Positions 38,532-47,150 of a DNA stretch of 64,000 bases are shown piece by piece; position 1 is the stretch's first letter, and each line of letters begins with the position of its first letter. The position numbers and the translations under genes were made by a program. The notes beneath the pieces were generated by a model. It was not told the origin of the DNA. It worked only from the letters and a program-made list of their open reading frames with translations, and ran no database searches. The DNA comes from Nonomuraea angiospora (GTDB taxonomy: Bacteria > Actinomycetota > Actinomycetes > Streptosporangiales > Streptosporangiaceae), in contig NZ_JADBEK010000001.1 of NCBI RefSeq assembly GCF_014873145.1, forward strand, positions 7,502,001 through 7,566,000. Reading direction: 5' to 3'.

Positions 38532-39074
38532 TCAGGAACGGCCGACCGTTTGTTCCGGACCGGATTCGCTGTCTCGCCCCATCCTCCAGCGGGCCCGGAT
38601 TCCCGCGATCAGCAGAACGGCCGCGCTGCCGTTGCCGAGCACCGGCACGAGCTGCCAGAGAAACCACGGCAGCTTTCCGTCCCAGCCCGCACAGTTGAGC
38701 AGCCGGTAATAGTCGAGCGCGGCGAACACCAAGTCAAGCGCGACCATCAGCGTGGCCGAAACAGCCAGCGCTCCCACCGCCGTACTGAGCCGCCGCCCTG
38801 CCCGAGCGGCGACCACGCCTGACAGCAGAACGCTCATGGAGGGTAGTGCGTACAGGACCACAATCTGCGCCGCCGTGGACATCACGGGCTCGCGCAGCCG
38901 CTCCCACCCCCGTTCGAGACCAGATTGCATTTCGGACGGGCTGAGTGAGAGCGGGCCGGCACAGAACACGCCCGCCTCGTCGGGGAAAAACACCGGCAGC
39001 CACAGGGACAGGAAACTCAGCATGCACGCCACCAGTGCGGCCACCCACCACCGCAGATGGCGCCACCGAACCAT
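38532..39074 (-). CDS. Small membrane protein, unknown
   Basis: 180 residues from ATG at 39074 (ribosome site gagaggcgg). Four hydrophobic helices (WWVAALVACMLSFLSLWL, IVVLYALPSMSVLLSGVVA, LAVSATLMVALDLVFAAL, AAVLLIAGIRARW). Two cysteines lie outside (FCAGPL, LNCAGW). It converges on the ankyrin gene, with 10 bases between the two stops. No family recognised. Confidence 0.7.
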   Translation of the reverse strand: MVRWRHLRWWVAALVACMLSFLSLWLPVFFPDEAGVFCAGPLSLSPSEMQSGLERGWERLREPVMSTAAQIVVLYALPSMSVLLSGVVAARAGRRLSTAVGALAVSATLMVALDLVFAALDYYRLLNCAGWDGKLPWFLWQLVPVLGNGSAAVLLIAGIRARWRMGRDSESGPEQTVGRS

Positions 39075-39424
39075 GGGCCGCCTCTCCCCGCACATGATCG
39101 ACAGCGGACATTGTCCCCCACCACACCCAGTCCCGCGGCCGAGCACCGAAATGCGCGATCGTCGCGGAGCCGGCGCATGGATACGAGGGCCATTCGAGCA
39201 CTGTCGGGAAGACGGCGCAGGGAGCTCTGGGCAAGCGGAAGCTCCGCGAACTCAGTACACAGGCTGTGGATAAGTGGCCGGCGGACAAGGCCAAGACGCC
39301 GAGCGCGTGCTCACCGGCACACGCACCGAGGACCTCAGGGCGCTCTCGGGTCGTGTTCGCCTCAGCGGATCCGTCCAGTCCTGCAAAAGGGCGCAGTGGC
39401 GGCGATGGAGCGAATCTTCGGCGA
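39075..39424. other. 350-base region without a convincing gene
   Basis: Open frames here are short and of mixed composition. A plus-strand stretch from about 39280 reads AERVLTGTRTEDLRALSGRV, which looks protein-like but has no start or family, so it may be a decayed gene. A start-like gctgtggata motif near 39260 may be promoter DNA. Confidence 0.4.
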
Positions 39425-39841
39425 TCAGTGAACCTGGGCCGTGATTCGCTGATCCCCCTGCCTCAGTCTCCGATCTCTGATCACCGCGAGCACGATCAGT
39501 CCTGCGACCTGAAAGGCAGGCGTCGTGAGTTCACCGGACAGCGACTTGAAGGTCAAGGCAAACCCCAACCAGAGCCGATACCCACGCCCAAGACGTGCTC
39601 GACCCCAGGGAATGCTCTGTAGGACAGCCGCCGCCGAGATGACATAAGCCAAGATCAGCAAGAACGCGGCCATATCCTGGGGAGGATCCATCAGCAACAG
39701 CGCCATCCCACCCACGAGGCCCACCGCTGATACTGCGCCCACGACCACGCGCTGCGGCACGGTCAGGGCGTCAAACCACGACCTTTTCTGATCCACTGGC
39801 TCCACGGACTCACTGTCCCGCAAGTGGCCATAAGCGACCAT
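39425..39841 (-). CDS. Small membrane protein, unknown
   Basis: 138 residues from ATG at 39841 (MVAYGHLRDSESVEPVDQKR). Three hydrophobic helices: VVVGAVSAVGLVGGMALLLM, FLLILAYVISAAAVL, and FQVAGLIVLAVI. The ribosome site is weak and GTG starts 6 to 9 codons upstream are possible. No family recognised; flanked by gene-poor DNA. Confidence 0.6.
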   Translation of the reverse strand: MVAYGHLRDSESVEPVDQKRSWFDALTVPQRVVVGAVSAVGLVGGMALLLMDPPQDMAAFLLILAYVISAAAVLQSIPWGRARLGRGYRLWLGFALTFKSLSGELTTPAFQVAGLIVLAVIRDRRLRQGDQRITAQVH

Positions 39842-40043
39842 CCGCGCCGCGCTCGTTGTCACCCACTTCGTCACCCAGTCGGATCGGCAAGCCCTTCGAG
39901 CGCTGGGCACAAAGGTGCAGCTCGGCGCGACTTTGCCGACCCGATCCTGCCTATGCCGCATGCCTGGTGGGCCCAGGCCCATGGCCGGGTGGCGGCGCAC
40001 AGCGCCGCCACTCCTTGATGCCTATGAGTGGACCACGTTGGGC

Positions 40044-41615
40044 TCATTCCTTTAGTTCAGTATTGGCGGCGAACAGAGTTCCCCGTTCCGTGCCACGCCC
40101 CCTGCGGATGTTCAGCCCCTCCGCGCGGAAGCTGATCCATCCGTCATCGTCATTCAGTCCCCGCACGATTCTGGTTTTCACGATGTCGTGGGTCGCGTAA
40201 CCGACCTCCAGATGTGTCAGGTGACTGTCGTCCTTCCGGTGGACTTTGAGCCCTTCCACGGGGAAGGTGATCCATCCGTCGCCGGCGCTTCTCCCCTGCA
40301 CCCATTCGGTGTTGATGCCGTTGAGGTCGGCCTTGTCGGCGTGCACAGTTCCCCATGCCCCGCTTCCGTTGCGGACGTCGAGCCCGTCCTTGGGGAAGGT
40401 GATCTTCCCGTCGTCGGCGCTCCTCCCCTGCACCCACCCGGTGTTCACACCGTTGAGGTCTGCCCTGTCGGCGAACACGGATCCCCAGGACTGCCCGGCC
40501 CCCTTACGCACGTTCAGCCCCTCCTTGGGGAAGCTGATCCATCCGTCATCGGCGCTTCTCCCCTGCACCCATTCGGTGTTGATGCCGTTGAGGTCGGCCT
40601 TGTCGGCGTGCACAGTTCCCCATGCCCCGCTTCCGTTGCGGACGTCGAGCCCGTCCTTGGGGAAGGTGATCTTCCCGTCGTCGGTGCTCCTCCCCTGCAC
40701 CCACCCGGTGTTCACACCGTTGAGGTCGGCCCTGTCGGCCGTCACCGTCCCCCGCCCGCCGGAGTTGCCGGAGATCTCCACCCCTGTATCGGTGAAGGTG
40801 ACTCGCCCCTTCTTTCCGTCCACCGTCCCCTGGACCCAGAGCGTGTCAATCCCGGTGGTGGCGGTGAGCGTTTCCAGGACGGGGAAGCGCACTTGGACGG
40901 TGGTGGTGAGGAAGTGCTGCTTCTGGGTGACGGGGTCGGTGGCGACGAGCGTGTAGGTGGTGGCCCGCTTCGGCGCGTCGGGCGGGGTCCAGGTACGCGT
41001 GTCCGAGGAAATGTCCTTCTGCCCGCCGGGGAACAGGATCTTGTAGTCGAATTCGGGGGACCCCTCCCAGCTCAGCGTGAGGTTTTCGCCGGCGCCCACC
41101 ATGCCCTTGTCCGGGTGGAAGTCGCGCGGCGCCGGAATCTCCTTCGGAGCGGTCTTGACCAGCGCCACCGACGTGTAGCGGGTGTGCTCCCCGTCATCGT
41201 CTTCGGTCTTCTCTCGCACCGTCAGCACGGCCGGCCCGGCGGTGGCGGCAATGGTGACGTTCTCCATCGTCAGCACCAGGTAGTCGCCGGGTTTGAAAGA
41301 AGCTGCGCCCCCGCTCTTGGGGGTGACTTCGAAGACGTTGGTGTCCCGCTGCGGGACGACCTTCACCTCCTGGGTTGTCGCCTGGGTCCCCCACCGGTTG
41401 TCGGTGTACTTGCCCTTCATCTCCGGGAGGTTCGGGGTGAGGTCGCCAACGCCGTCGCCGACGGGCACCTTCACCTCGATCTTGGACCAATCCGTCCTCC
41501 TTGCGGTGTTGGTGATGACCAGGTACACCGTCCCTGTGGATTTGGACCTCCGTCCGGCCGCTGACGCCTCCACGGACGCCGGGTCGGTGAAGACGGTGTA
41601 GGTCAATGCGGTCAT
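40044..41615 (-). CDS. Large protein with C-terminal solenoid-like repeats
   Basis: 523 residues, no signal peptide, strong aaaggag ribosome site before ATG (MTALTYTVFTDPASVEAS). The N-terminal half is beta-rich; residues about 195-270 resemble an Ig-like fold (LTLSWEGSPEFDYKILFPGG, TYTLVATDPVTQKQHF). The C-terminal half has six units of about 44 residues with the core ADLNGVNTGWVQGRS, DDGKITFPKDGLDVR, alternating two unit types. Such units suggest a right-handed beta solenoid used for binding. Unknown function; possibly an unusually secreted surface or tail-like protein. Confidence 0.85.
   Translation of the reverse strand: MTALTYTVFTDPASVEASAAGRRSKSTGTVYLVITNTARRTDWSKIEVKVPVGDGVGDLTPNLPEMKGKYTDNRWGTQATTQEVKVVPQRDTNVFEVTPKSGGAASFKPGDYLVLTMENVTIAATAGPAVLTVREKTEDDDGEHTRYTSVALVKTAPKEIPAPRDFHPDKGMVGAGENLTLSWEGSPEFDYKILFPGGQKDISSDTRTWTPPDAPKRATTYTLVATDPVTQKQHFLTTTVQVRFPVLETLTATTGIDTLWVQGTVDGKKGRVTFTDTGVEISGNSGGRGTVTADRADLNGVNTGWVQGRSTDDGKITFPKDGLDVRNGSGAWGTVHADKADLNGINTEWVQGRSADDGWISFPKEGLNVRKGAGQSWGSVFADRADLNGVNTGWVQGRSADDGKITFPKDGLDVRNGSGAWGTVHADKADLNGINTEWVQGRSAGDGWITFPVEGLKVHRKDDSHLTHLEVGYATHDIVKTRIVRGLNDDDGWISFRAEGLNIRRGRGTERGTLFAANTELKE
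40288..40732 (-). repeat. 267-bp near-identical coding repeat
   Basis: Sequence at 40288-40554 recurs from 40555 with few changes, corresponding to a pair of solenoid units (44+45 residues). The high nucleotide identity points to recent duplication or gene conversion inside the repeat gene. Confidence 0.8.
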
Positions 41616-41722
41616 GATCACGACTCCTTTTTGGAGGACGGCACAGGCCGATGAGCCGCCCGCCCCGAGAGCACCGGGGGCAGGACAGGCGGCGACGCTA
41701 GGACGCATTCGAAACCCCCCGC

Positions 41723-42190
41723 TTGGAGATACGCCCCAGAAGATCGCCCTTTAGATCCAAACCTGAGCATTGGAGCGCGGCAATAGAACGCGAGGCAGCC
41801 ATAGCAGGGCGATTCAGCAACACCTTCAGCGTCTTGACAAGCATTCGGTCCATGCGCCACTGGCGCGCCGCGAATGCCTGCCAAGCTGTGCGCCTGCGCG
41901 AGTGTCCCGGGCTGGATGGCGTGAAGCCGGAACCCCGCCTCTCTTACGAAGTACGGGCCGTCCTCGATGCTCAGGCCATGTGGCTGTGGCTCCCCGAGAA
42001 TCCGCTCATGTGCAGGTCTCTGGTCTTTTCCCGAGGACTGGGGCACGCTCTTCCCGCCGGCCAGGCCGCCGGCCCGTTCACCGCGGCACTCGCCGAGCTG
42101 ATCGCCCTTCAGGCCAACCAGTTACACATACGATTAGCGACCATGAACGCGCCGCCGGGGAACGCTACCCCGGCCCCCCGAGCGCGGTGA
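41723..42190 (+). CDS. Doubtful hypothetical protein
   Basis: Up to 155 residues; the later part (RLSYEVRAVLDAQAMWLWLP, AALAELIALQANQLHIRLAT) has natural-looking composition, while the first 30 residues do not. No ribosome site or family. It may be a fragment of an older gene. A minus-strand frame covers part of the same DNA and is no better. Confidence 0.3.
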   Translation: MEIRPRRSPFRSKPEHWSAAIEREAAIAGRFSNTFSVLTSIRSMRHWRAANACQAVRLRECPGLDGVKPEPRLSYEVRAVLDAQAMWLWLPENPLMCRSLVFSRGLGHALPAGQAAGPFTAALAELIALQANQLHIRLATMNAPPGNATPAPRAR

Positions 42191-42507
42191 AACAATCTCC
42201 GCATGAGCACTCGCCGCCTCAACAGCCCGCGTCACCGCGCCGCTAATTGATCTTTAATCTCCGCGGACGACGGCTGAACTTTCGGCCAGCACCCTGGTCA
42301 TCTCCACCTCCGCGGGGACGGCGAACCGGCCACCAACGCCAAACTGCACAGCCCTCAGGGTGGCATTGACAGGCAGGACTCGGGTCTGGCCCACCAGCCT
42401 GAGAACGCTGGATAAGCACAGGTGAGATGCGTATCGGTTGGATCCTGCGCCATTACTACCGGGACTCCTAGAAGCTCATGTAGGTGGGCACCCCGGCGAT
42501 TGCCGGT
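42191..42507. other. Gene-poor stretch with a possible C-terminal gene remnant
   Basis: On the minus strand around 42250-42390 a frame reads LPVNATLRAVQFGVGGRFAV, then PAEVEMTRVLAESSAVVRGD and a stop, which looks like the end of a real protein. No start codon precedes it within the open stretch. I see no RNA gene or repeat. Confidence 0.35.
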
Positions 42508-42999
42508 CTAGTCGTCGGCTTGGGCGATGAACTCGGCGTAACCGTCCGCGTCCCAATTGAAATCGGACTTGGGCTTGTGGTCATGGATCTCCATCTCAAA
42601 CAGCCAGCCCTCGCCGTAGGGGTCCCTGACGATTAGCTCCGGAGTGTTGGCGAGCTCGGTGTTGACGGCGACTACTTTCGCCTCGACTGGTGCGCAGAAA
42701 TCGCTCCAAGCCTCGCCAGGAGCAGCATCCCCGTCCTCCCACTCCTCATCAGAGTCAGCATCCCCCTCCTGACTCCAAACGACCCGACCGAAGCAGTCAC
42801 CGAAATCGACGTAGCTACCCACCTCAGGCAACTCCACCCGCAGCCCGCTGTCGGGGATCTGACCTATGAAGAAGGTGGTGAAGCCGACCCTCACCCGGTC
42901 GCCAGGCGTGTCCAGCTTCCTGTTGCGCTCGAACCACTCCCCGTTGCCCCACATGTGCAGCTCACCGGCGTACAGGCGATCCTGGGGGTACTCGCTCAC
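42508..42999 (-). CDS. GcvH-like protein lacking the lipoyl lysine
   Basis: 163 residues from GTG with ggaggaag upstream. The order of glycine-cleavage H-protein motifs is kept: VRVGFTTFFIGQIPDSGLRV (37-56), ELPEVGSYVDFGDCFGRVV (56-74), CAPVEAKVVAVNTELANTPEL (102-122), RDPYGEGWLFEMEI (125-138). Where H proteins have the ESVKA lipoylation loop, this one has WSQEGDADSDEEWEDGDAAP, an acidic insertion with no lysine. It therefore cannot be lipoylated at the normal site and is unlikely to serve glycine cleavage. No gcvT or gcvP is nearby. Possibly a repurposed binding protein. Confidence 0.82.
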   Translation of the reverse strand: MSEYPQDRLYAGELHMWGNGEWFERNRKLDTPGDRVRVGFTTFFIGQIPDSGLRVELPEVGSYVDFGDCFGRVVWSQEGDADSDEEWEDGDAAPGEAWSDFCAPVEAKVVAVNTELANTPELIVRDPYGEGWLFEMEIHDHKPKSDFNWDADGYAEFIAQADD

Positions 43000-43235
43000 T
43001 TCTTCCTCCCGCAGAAAGGCAAATCGAACTCTTCTGATCTTCGCCCGCCGGCGGCCGTGGTGTCGAGGGACGACGTCTCTGGGCGGCGCGGTGCTGGACG
43101 ACCGCCTCGGCGACCCCGTAGCGGAAGGAAGTGGATCGCCCACCCGCAACATCCGGTCAGACTGACGATCAACCCGTATCTGCTCTCCGGAAACCTGGAG
43201 AGCCTTCTTTATTTGATCCGTGCTGAGGTGGAGTA

Positions 43236-43697
43236 GTGAATCAAGAGGAACGCGCGCGAACCGCTGCCTTGCGGGAGCGCTTCGCGGCCTTGGGCGCTGG
43301 GGATCCTGACAGTGGGACTGTCTCTGAGGTGGCCGAGAACATCCCCCAGCTTGCTCGCTTTCTCGCGCTGCGTCACATCTGGCCAACACTGATCAACGGC
43401 TGGGCGGCAACCAGCGCTCGGGAGAGCGTCCCTGCTGCTGAGCGCCTACTCGCAGCCGGTGCCGATCGTACCGATCTCGTACGCGTTGCTCGATCCGTTG
43501 CCTACGAGACGGCCTTTGCCCTGCTGTACAGCATCACAGCCCACGGCTACGACGACGAAGCACCCGATGCTCCCGGATGGCGCCTGATGGAAACGACGCC
43601 GGCGGGCGAACTCACCGGCAGGTCGTTGCAGGCCCTGCACGAGGATCTGCTCTCCATGGATCCTTCGGGCCAGGAGGGCGGGGATCTCTCCGAATAG
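43236..43697 (+). CDS. Hypothetical protein
   Basis: 153 residues from a GTG with gaggtggag upstream. Mostly helical, Ala/Leu/Arg-rich (MNQEERARTAALRERFAALG; VAYETAFALLYSITAHGYDD), with no signal or membrane segment. Divergent from the GcvH-like gene with a 236-base shared upstream region. Codon use fits the genome. I do not recognise a family. Confidence 0.65.
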   Translation: MNQEERARTAALRERFAALGAGDPDSGTVSEVAENIPQLARFLALRHIWPTLINGWAATSARESVPAAERLLAAGADRTDLVRVARSVAYETAFALLYSITAHGYDDEAPDAPGWRLMETTPAGELTGRSLQALHEDLLSMDPSGQEGGDLSE

Positions 43698-43727
43698 AAC
43701 ATGGCCCCGTTGCTGTACGACCATGCA

Positions 43728-43760
43728 AAAGGCCCTCCCGGATCATCTGGGAGGGCCTTT
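43728..43760 (-). terminator. Intrinsic terminator for tRNA-Thr
   Basis: Perfect 12-bp stem AAAGGCCCTCCC / GGGAGGGCCTTT with a 9-base loop, followed on the minus strand by TTTTGC. It lies directly after the tRNA end and also after the stop of the plus-strand gene, so it may work in both directions. Confidence 0.85.
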
Positions 43761-43767
43761 GACCTGG

Positions 43768-43841
43768 AGCCGCCTTGGGGATTCGAACCCCAGACCCCTT
43801 CATTACGAGTGAAGTGCTCTGGCCGACTGAGCTAAGGCGGC
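43768..43841 (-). tRNA. tRNA-Thr (anticodon CGU)
   Basis: Cloverleaf fits throughout: acceptor GCCGCCT paired with AGGCGGC, D-arm AGCTCAGTCGG, anticodon arm CTTCACTCGTAATGAAG with CGT at the anticodon, and T-arm GGGGTTCGAATCCCC. Discriminator base is U, and CCA appears encoded just after it (43765-43767). Confidence 0.95.
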
Positions 43842-43896
43842 GTGCTCTGCGACTTGGAAGAGTCTACAGGAGCCGAAGGGGTCCTCGCTCCTTCGA

Positions 43897-44733
43897 TCAC
43901 GCCTCGCTTGGATCTCCGTACGTCGAGTCGTACGCCTTTCGCGGCGCGCACACGCTGGCCTTCGAGCAGGCGCAGCGCCGCCCCCCGTCGTTGAGGCGCA
44001 CCACCACGGAGTCCGACGGGACGTTGTGGCCCACCACGACGCCAGGCCCCTGCGGGGTCTCCACGTTCGCCCCCGCCCGCGGGGCCGAGGCGCGGAACTC
44101 CTGGTAGAGCGGGTGTTCGTACTTCAGGCAGCACATGAGCCGCCCGCACGCCCCAGCGATCCGCAGTGGATTGACCGGAAGGTCCTGGTCCTTGGCCATA
44201 CGTACCGAGACCGGCTCGAAGTCCTTCAGGAACGTGGCACAGCACAGGTCACGGCCGCAGGGCCCGATGCCGCCCTGCAGCCGCGCCTCGTCCCTCGGCC
44301 CGATCTGCCGCAGCTCGACCCTGGCCCGCAGGTTGCGGGCCAGGTCGCGGACCAGGGCGCGGAAGTCGACCCGGTGCGGCGCCGAGAAGTAGACCGTGTA
44401 GATGTTGTCCTCGTCGAGGTAGTCGATCCCGACCACCTTCATCGGCAGCGTGTGCCGCTTGATCAGCCGTTTCGACACGCTGCGGGCCTCGGCTCTGCGG
44501 CGCTTGTTGGTCTCGTCTCGGGCCAGGTGCTCCTCGCCCGCCAGGCCCGCGCACAGGGGCAGGCCGTCGACGTCCTCGCTCGTGTACTGCGGCGCCCAGA
44601 CGCACTCCGCCACCTCGGGGCCCGAGTCGGTCGGCACGAGCACCTTGTCGCCCACCTTCGGGCTGTGCTCGCCGGGATCGAGGTAGTAGAGCCTCCCGTA
44701 ACGGGTGAAGCTCACGGCCATGATCATTCCCAT
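43897..44733 (-). CDS. ricT: PSP1/RicT (YaaT) family protein
   Basis: 278 residues with the PSP1 domain: MAVSFTRYGRLYYLDPGE near the start and Cys-rich motifs CGRDLCC and CGRLMCC, plus RRCACSKASVCAP near the C-terminus. In Bacillus the homologue is part of the RicAFT iron-sulfur complex tuning RNase Y and phosphorelay activity; in actinobacteria its role is less clear. It commonly follows holB and tmk, as here. The ATG at 44733 is one of several close starts (MGMIMAVSF). Confidence 0.9.
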   Translation of the reverse strand: MGMIMAVSFTRYGRLYYLDPGEHSPKVGDKVLVPTDSGPEVAECVWAPQYTSEDVDGLPLCAGLAGEEHLARDETNKRRRAEARSVSKRLIKRHTLPMKVVGIDYLDEDNIYTVYFSAPHRVDFRALVRDLARNLRARVELRQIGPRDEARLQGGIGPCGRDLCCATFLKDFEPVSVRMAKDQDLPVNPLRIAGACGRLMCCLKYEHPLYQEFRASAPRAGANVETPQGPGVVVGHNVPSDSVVVRLNDGGRRCACSKASVCAPRKAYDSTYGDPSEA

Positions 44734-44830
44734 GGGCTCGAGCTCGCCTCCTGACGGCCTAGGGGTCGGTCGTAAGACCTTCCCTGCCACATTACGTGTG
44801 CCGCGCGCGGAGAGTTAGGGGGGAGCCGGA

Positions 44831-44983
44831 TCACTTGTCCATCGGGCACACCTTGCTCTCGGGCAGGATCAGCCCATAGCGGTCCATCAGGCGGCTGCTG
44901 TCGTTCACGTACTTTCGGTAGATGGCCCGGCTCACCCCTGGCGCCCTCGCATGACGTCTGCTCGAGTCACCCGACGGGCTCAC
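44831..44983 (-). pseudogene. FtsX-ectodomain tail fragment
   Basis: A 50-codon frame whose GTG overlaps the stop of the gene before it. It reads ARAPGVSRAIYRKYVNDSSR, then ILPESKVCPMDK, matching the tail of the upstream protein (ARLPGVSQVYNQRCVDAQTK, then DLSDSKVCAPRQ). No signal peptide is present and most of the domain is missing, so it is likely the residue of a tandem duplication with deletion. Confidence 0.7.
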
Positions 44984-45891
44984 TGACGCGGCGCGCAGAC
45001 CTTGCTGTCGGACAGGTCACCCCGCCCGTACTCCGCGAGAAGCTTGGTCTGGGCATCCACACACCTCTGGTTGTACACCTGACTCACCCCTGGCAGCCGC
45101 GCCAGGCTGCGGCTCACCGCGTTCCAGTCGGTCTCGGACCGCATTTTCAGCCGGTACGACTCAGGAATGTCCGACATCCGGGTGGCGTTCACGAGCGACT
45201 CGTTGTCGGCGTAGGACTCGACAAAGTTCCGGTACGCCGTCGCCTGGTCCTCGAAGACGTACGTCTCGACCCCGGGCGTGCCCTCGATCGCCTTGACTAC
45301 GGCCTTCTTCTCCTTGAGAGTCGCGATCTTCCCGTTCGCCCCGCCGCGACCGGACAGGCAGGCCGGCGTGGCAGAGTCCCTCACGCACAGAAAGATAGAA
45401 ATGTCCCATTTCGGCGCCATAGGCCGCGTATCGCCATAGAGCACGGTTTGGTCGACGACCTCGCCCACCCCAGGTCGCCGATACACCGCGTGCCGCACCC
45501 GATCCGGGTCGGCCCCGTTCTTCACCCGCAGGCGGAACGACTCCGGCAGGTCCTTCGCCCGCACGGCCTTCAGCAGCGTCCTGTTGCCGGCGAAGTCCCG
45601 CCGGAAGCTCTCGTACGCGCTCGCCCGATCCACGAACCGGACGTCGCTCAGCTCCGGCCTGGACTCCAGGAACGTCCTGAGCGCCTGCTTCTGCTTCGCC
45701 GTGGCACCGCGCTTGTGGCAGCCGTAGGTGGTCGGAACGCACAGGAAGACGGTCATCTCCCATTCGTCGCTCGCGCTGACCTCCGGGGCGGACACCGGGT
45801 CCGCCGCGGCCGGCGTACCGACGAGGATCGACATCCCGGCCAGCAGCGCGACCATCAACGACCGTAACCCCTGAGGCGCCTCTCCGGTCAC
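44980..45891 (-). CDS. Secreted protein with two FtsX-type extracellular domains
   Basis: 303 residues. A signal peptide (LRSLMVALLAGMSILVG, cut after AAA) precedes two similar modules. Module 1 has MTVFLCVPTTYGCHKRGATA, VRFVDRASAYESFRRDF and DLPESFRLRVKN. Module 2 has ISIFLCVRDSATPACLSG, YVFEDQATAYRNFVESY and DIPESYRLKMRS. These match the FtsX ectodomain, which activates peptidoglycan hydrolases, but there is no permease part. It may therefore bind or decoy such hydrolases. GTG at 45891 has ggggag upstream. Each module carries a conserved Cys pair. Confidence 0.85.
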   Translation of the reverse strand: MTGEAPQGLRSLMVALLAGMSILVGTPAAADPVSAPEVSASDEWEMTVFLCVPTTYGCHKRGATAKQKQALRTFLESRPELSDVRFVDRASAYESFRRDFAGNRTLLKAVRAKDLPESFRLRVKNGADPDRVRHAVYRRPGVGEVVDQTVLYGDTRPMAPKWDISIFLCVRDSATPACLSGRGGANGKIATLKEKKAVVKAIEGTPGVETYVFEDQATAYRNFVESYADNESLVNATRMSDIPESYRLKMRSETDWNAVSRSLARLPGVSQVYNQRCVDAQTKLLAEYGRGDLSDSKVCAPRQ

Positions 45892-45950
45892 TGCCACTCC
45901 CCATCCCCACGCGATCGACCCCGGGCAGCCTAGTGCCCCTTGATCACGGG

Positions 45951-47123
45951 TCAGGAACGCAGCGACAGCATCATCGCCTCGACGGCCATCTGCGGGTTGA
46001 CGTTCGCCGCCAGCCGCTCCCTGCACTGCATGATCGCGTCGATCCGGCGCAGCGTCTCCTCGGGCGTGGCCGCCTTGGCGAGCTGGTCGAGGTCGAAGCG
46101 GAGGTCGTCGTTGGCCAGCTCGACCCCGGCCCCGAACTGCATCGCCAGCACGTCCCGGTAGAACGACACCAGCTCCAGCAGCGCCGCGTCCAGCGAGTCG
46201 CGCTTGATCCGCGTGGCCCGCGACTTCTGCCGGTCCTCCAGCTCCTTCAGGGCCCCGGCCCCGCCGCGGACGAGCCCCCGGTTGAGCCCCTTGCCCGTGG
46301 ATCCTTCGCCGTAGAGCTTGCGCAGCTCGGCGGTCTCGTTCTCGTTGAGCGCGGCCGTGGCCACGGCGGCCTCCTCCTCCGCGGTCTTGACCAGCCGCTC
46401 GGCGGCCGAGACGCACTCACCCACCCCGGTCAGCGAGCGTGGGATGCCCAGGACGGCCTCACGACGCCGCCTGACGCCCTCGTCGAGCGCCAGCGCCCGC
46501 GCCCTGCCGATGTGCCCCTGGGCGGCCCTGGCGGCGAACCTGGCCACCTCCGGCGGCACGCTGTCGCGCGTGGCCAGCACATGGGCGACGGCCTCCGTGC
46601 CGGGGGTGGTCAGGTTGACCACCCGGCAGCGCGACCTGATGGTGATCATGAGGTCGTCGGGGGCGGGCGCGCACAGCAGCCAGACCGTACGGGGCGGGGG
46701 CTCCTCGATGGCCTTGAGCAGGGCGTTGGCGGCCGACTCCGTGGCCCGGTCGGCGTCCTCGAACAGGATGACCCGCCACCGCCCCTGCGTCGGCGCCCCG
46801 GCCGCGCGCAGGATGAGCTCGCGGGTCTGCTTGACGCTGTAGGACAGGCCCTGGGGGCGTACGGACTCCAGGTCCGGGTGGGAGCCGACGAACACCTGGT
46901 GGCACTGGTCACAGTGGCCGCACCCGCCGTCGGAGCAGAGCAGCGCGGCGGCGAAAGCGCGAGCGGCGTCCTCCCGGCCCGAGCCCGGCGGCCCGGTGAA
47001 CAGCCACGCGTGCGTCATGCCCGCGCCGCGCCCGCCCCTGACGACCTCCCCGGCCGCCGCCGCGGCCCGCGACAGCACGGCCACCGCCTGGTCCTGCCCG
47101 ACGAGGTCATCGAAAACTGCCAC
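45951..47123 (-). CDS. holB: DNA polymerase III delta' subunit
   Basis: 390 residues. Clamp-loader subunit: P-loop variant GPPGSGRED lacking the usual Lys, as expected for non-hydrolysing delta', a zinc module CSDGGCGHCDQCH, VILFEDADRATESAANALLK, and the sensor region TIRSRCRVVNL. GTG start at 47123. It lies downstream of tmk on the same strand, separated by repeat-containing spacer. Length and order are as in other actinomycetes. Confidence 0.94.
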   Translation of the reverse strand: MAVFDDLVGQDQAVAVLSRAAAAAGEVVRGGRGAGMTHAWLFTGPPGSGREDAARAFAAALLCSDGGCGHCDQCHQVFVGSHPDLESVRPQGLSYSVKQTRELILRAAGAPTQGRWRVILFEDADRATESAANALLKAIEEPPPRTVWLLCAPAPDDLMITIRSRCRVVNLTTPGTEAVAHVLATRDSVPPEVARFAARAAQGHIGRARALALDEGVRRRREAVLGIPRSLTGVGECVSAAERLVKTAEEEAAVATAALNENETAELRKLYGEGSTGKGLNRGLVRGGAGALKELEDRQKSRATRIKRDSLDAALLELVSFYRDVLAMQFGAGVELANDDLRFDLDQLAKAATPEETLRRIDAIMQCRERLAANVNPQMAVEAMMLSLRS

Positions 47124-47150
47124 GACGTAAGGCTAACCGCCGACGGCAGT

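Noticed and set aside
40288..40740. Regular repeats considered as a CRISPR array
   Set aside because: Units are 132-135 bases and coding, with no short identical repeats and unique spacers, and no cas genes are in the window.
41618..42046. Minus-strand 142-codon frame just before the repeat-protein gene
   Set aside because: It ends inside the ribosome site of that gene and overlaps another weak frame; composition is not protein-like.
42720..42800. Lipoylation site in the GcvH-like protein
   Set aside because: The aligned loop reads WSQEGDADSDEEWEDG without lysine; the nearest lysine (in EAKVV) lies in the strand after the loop.
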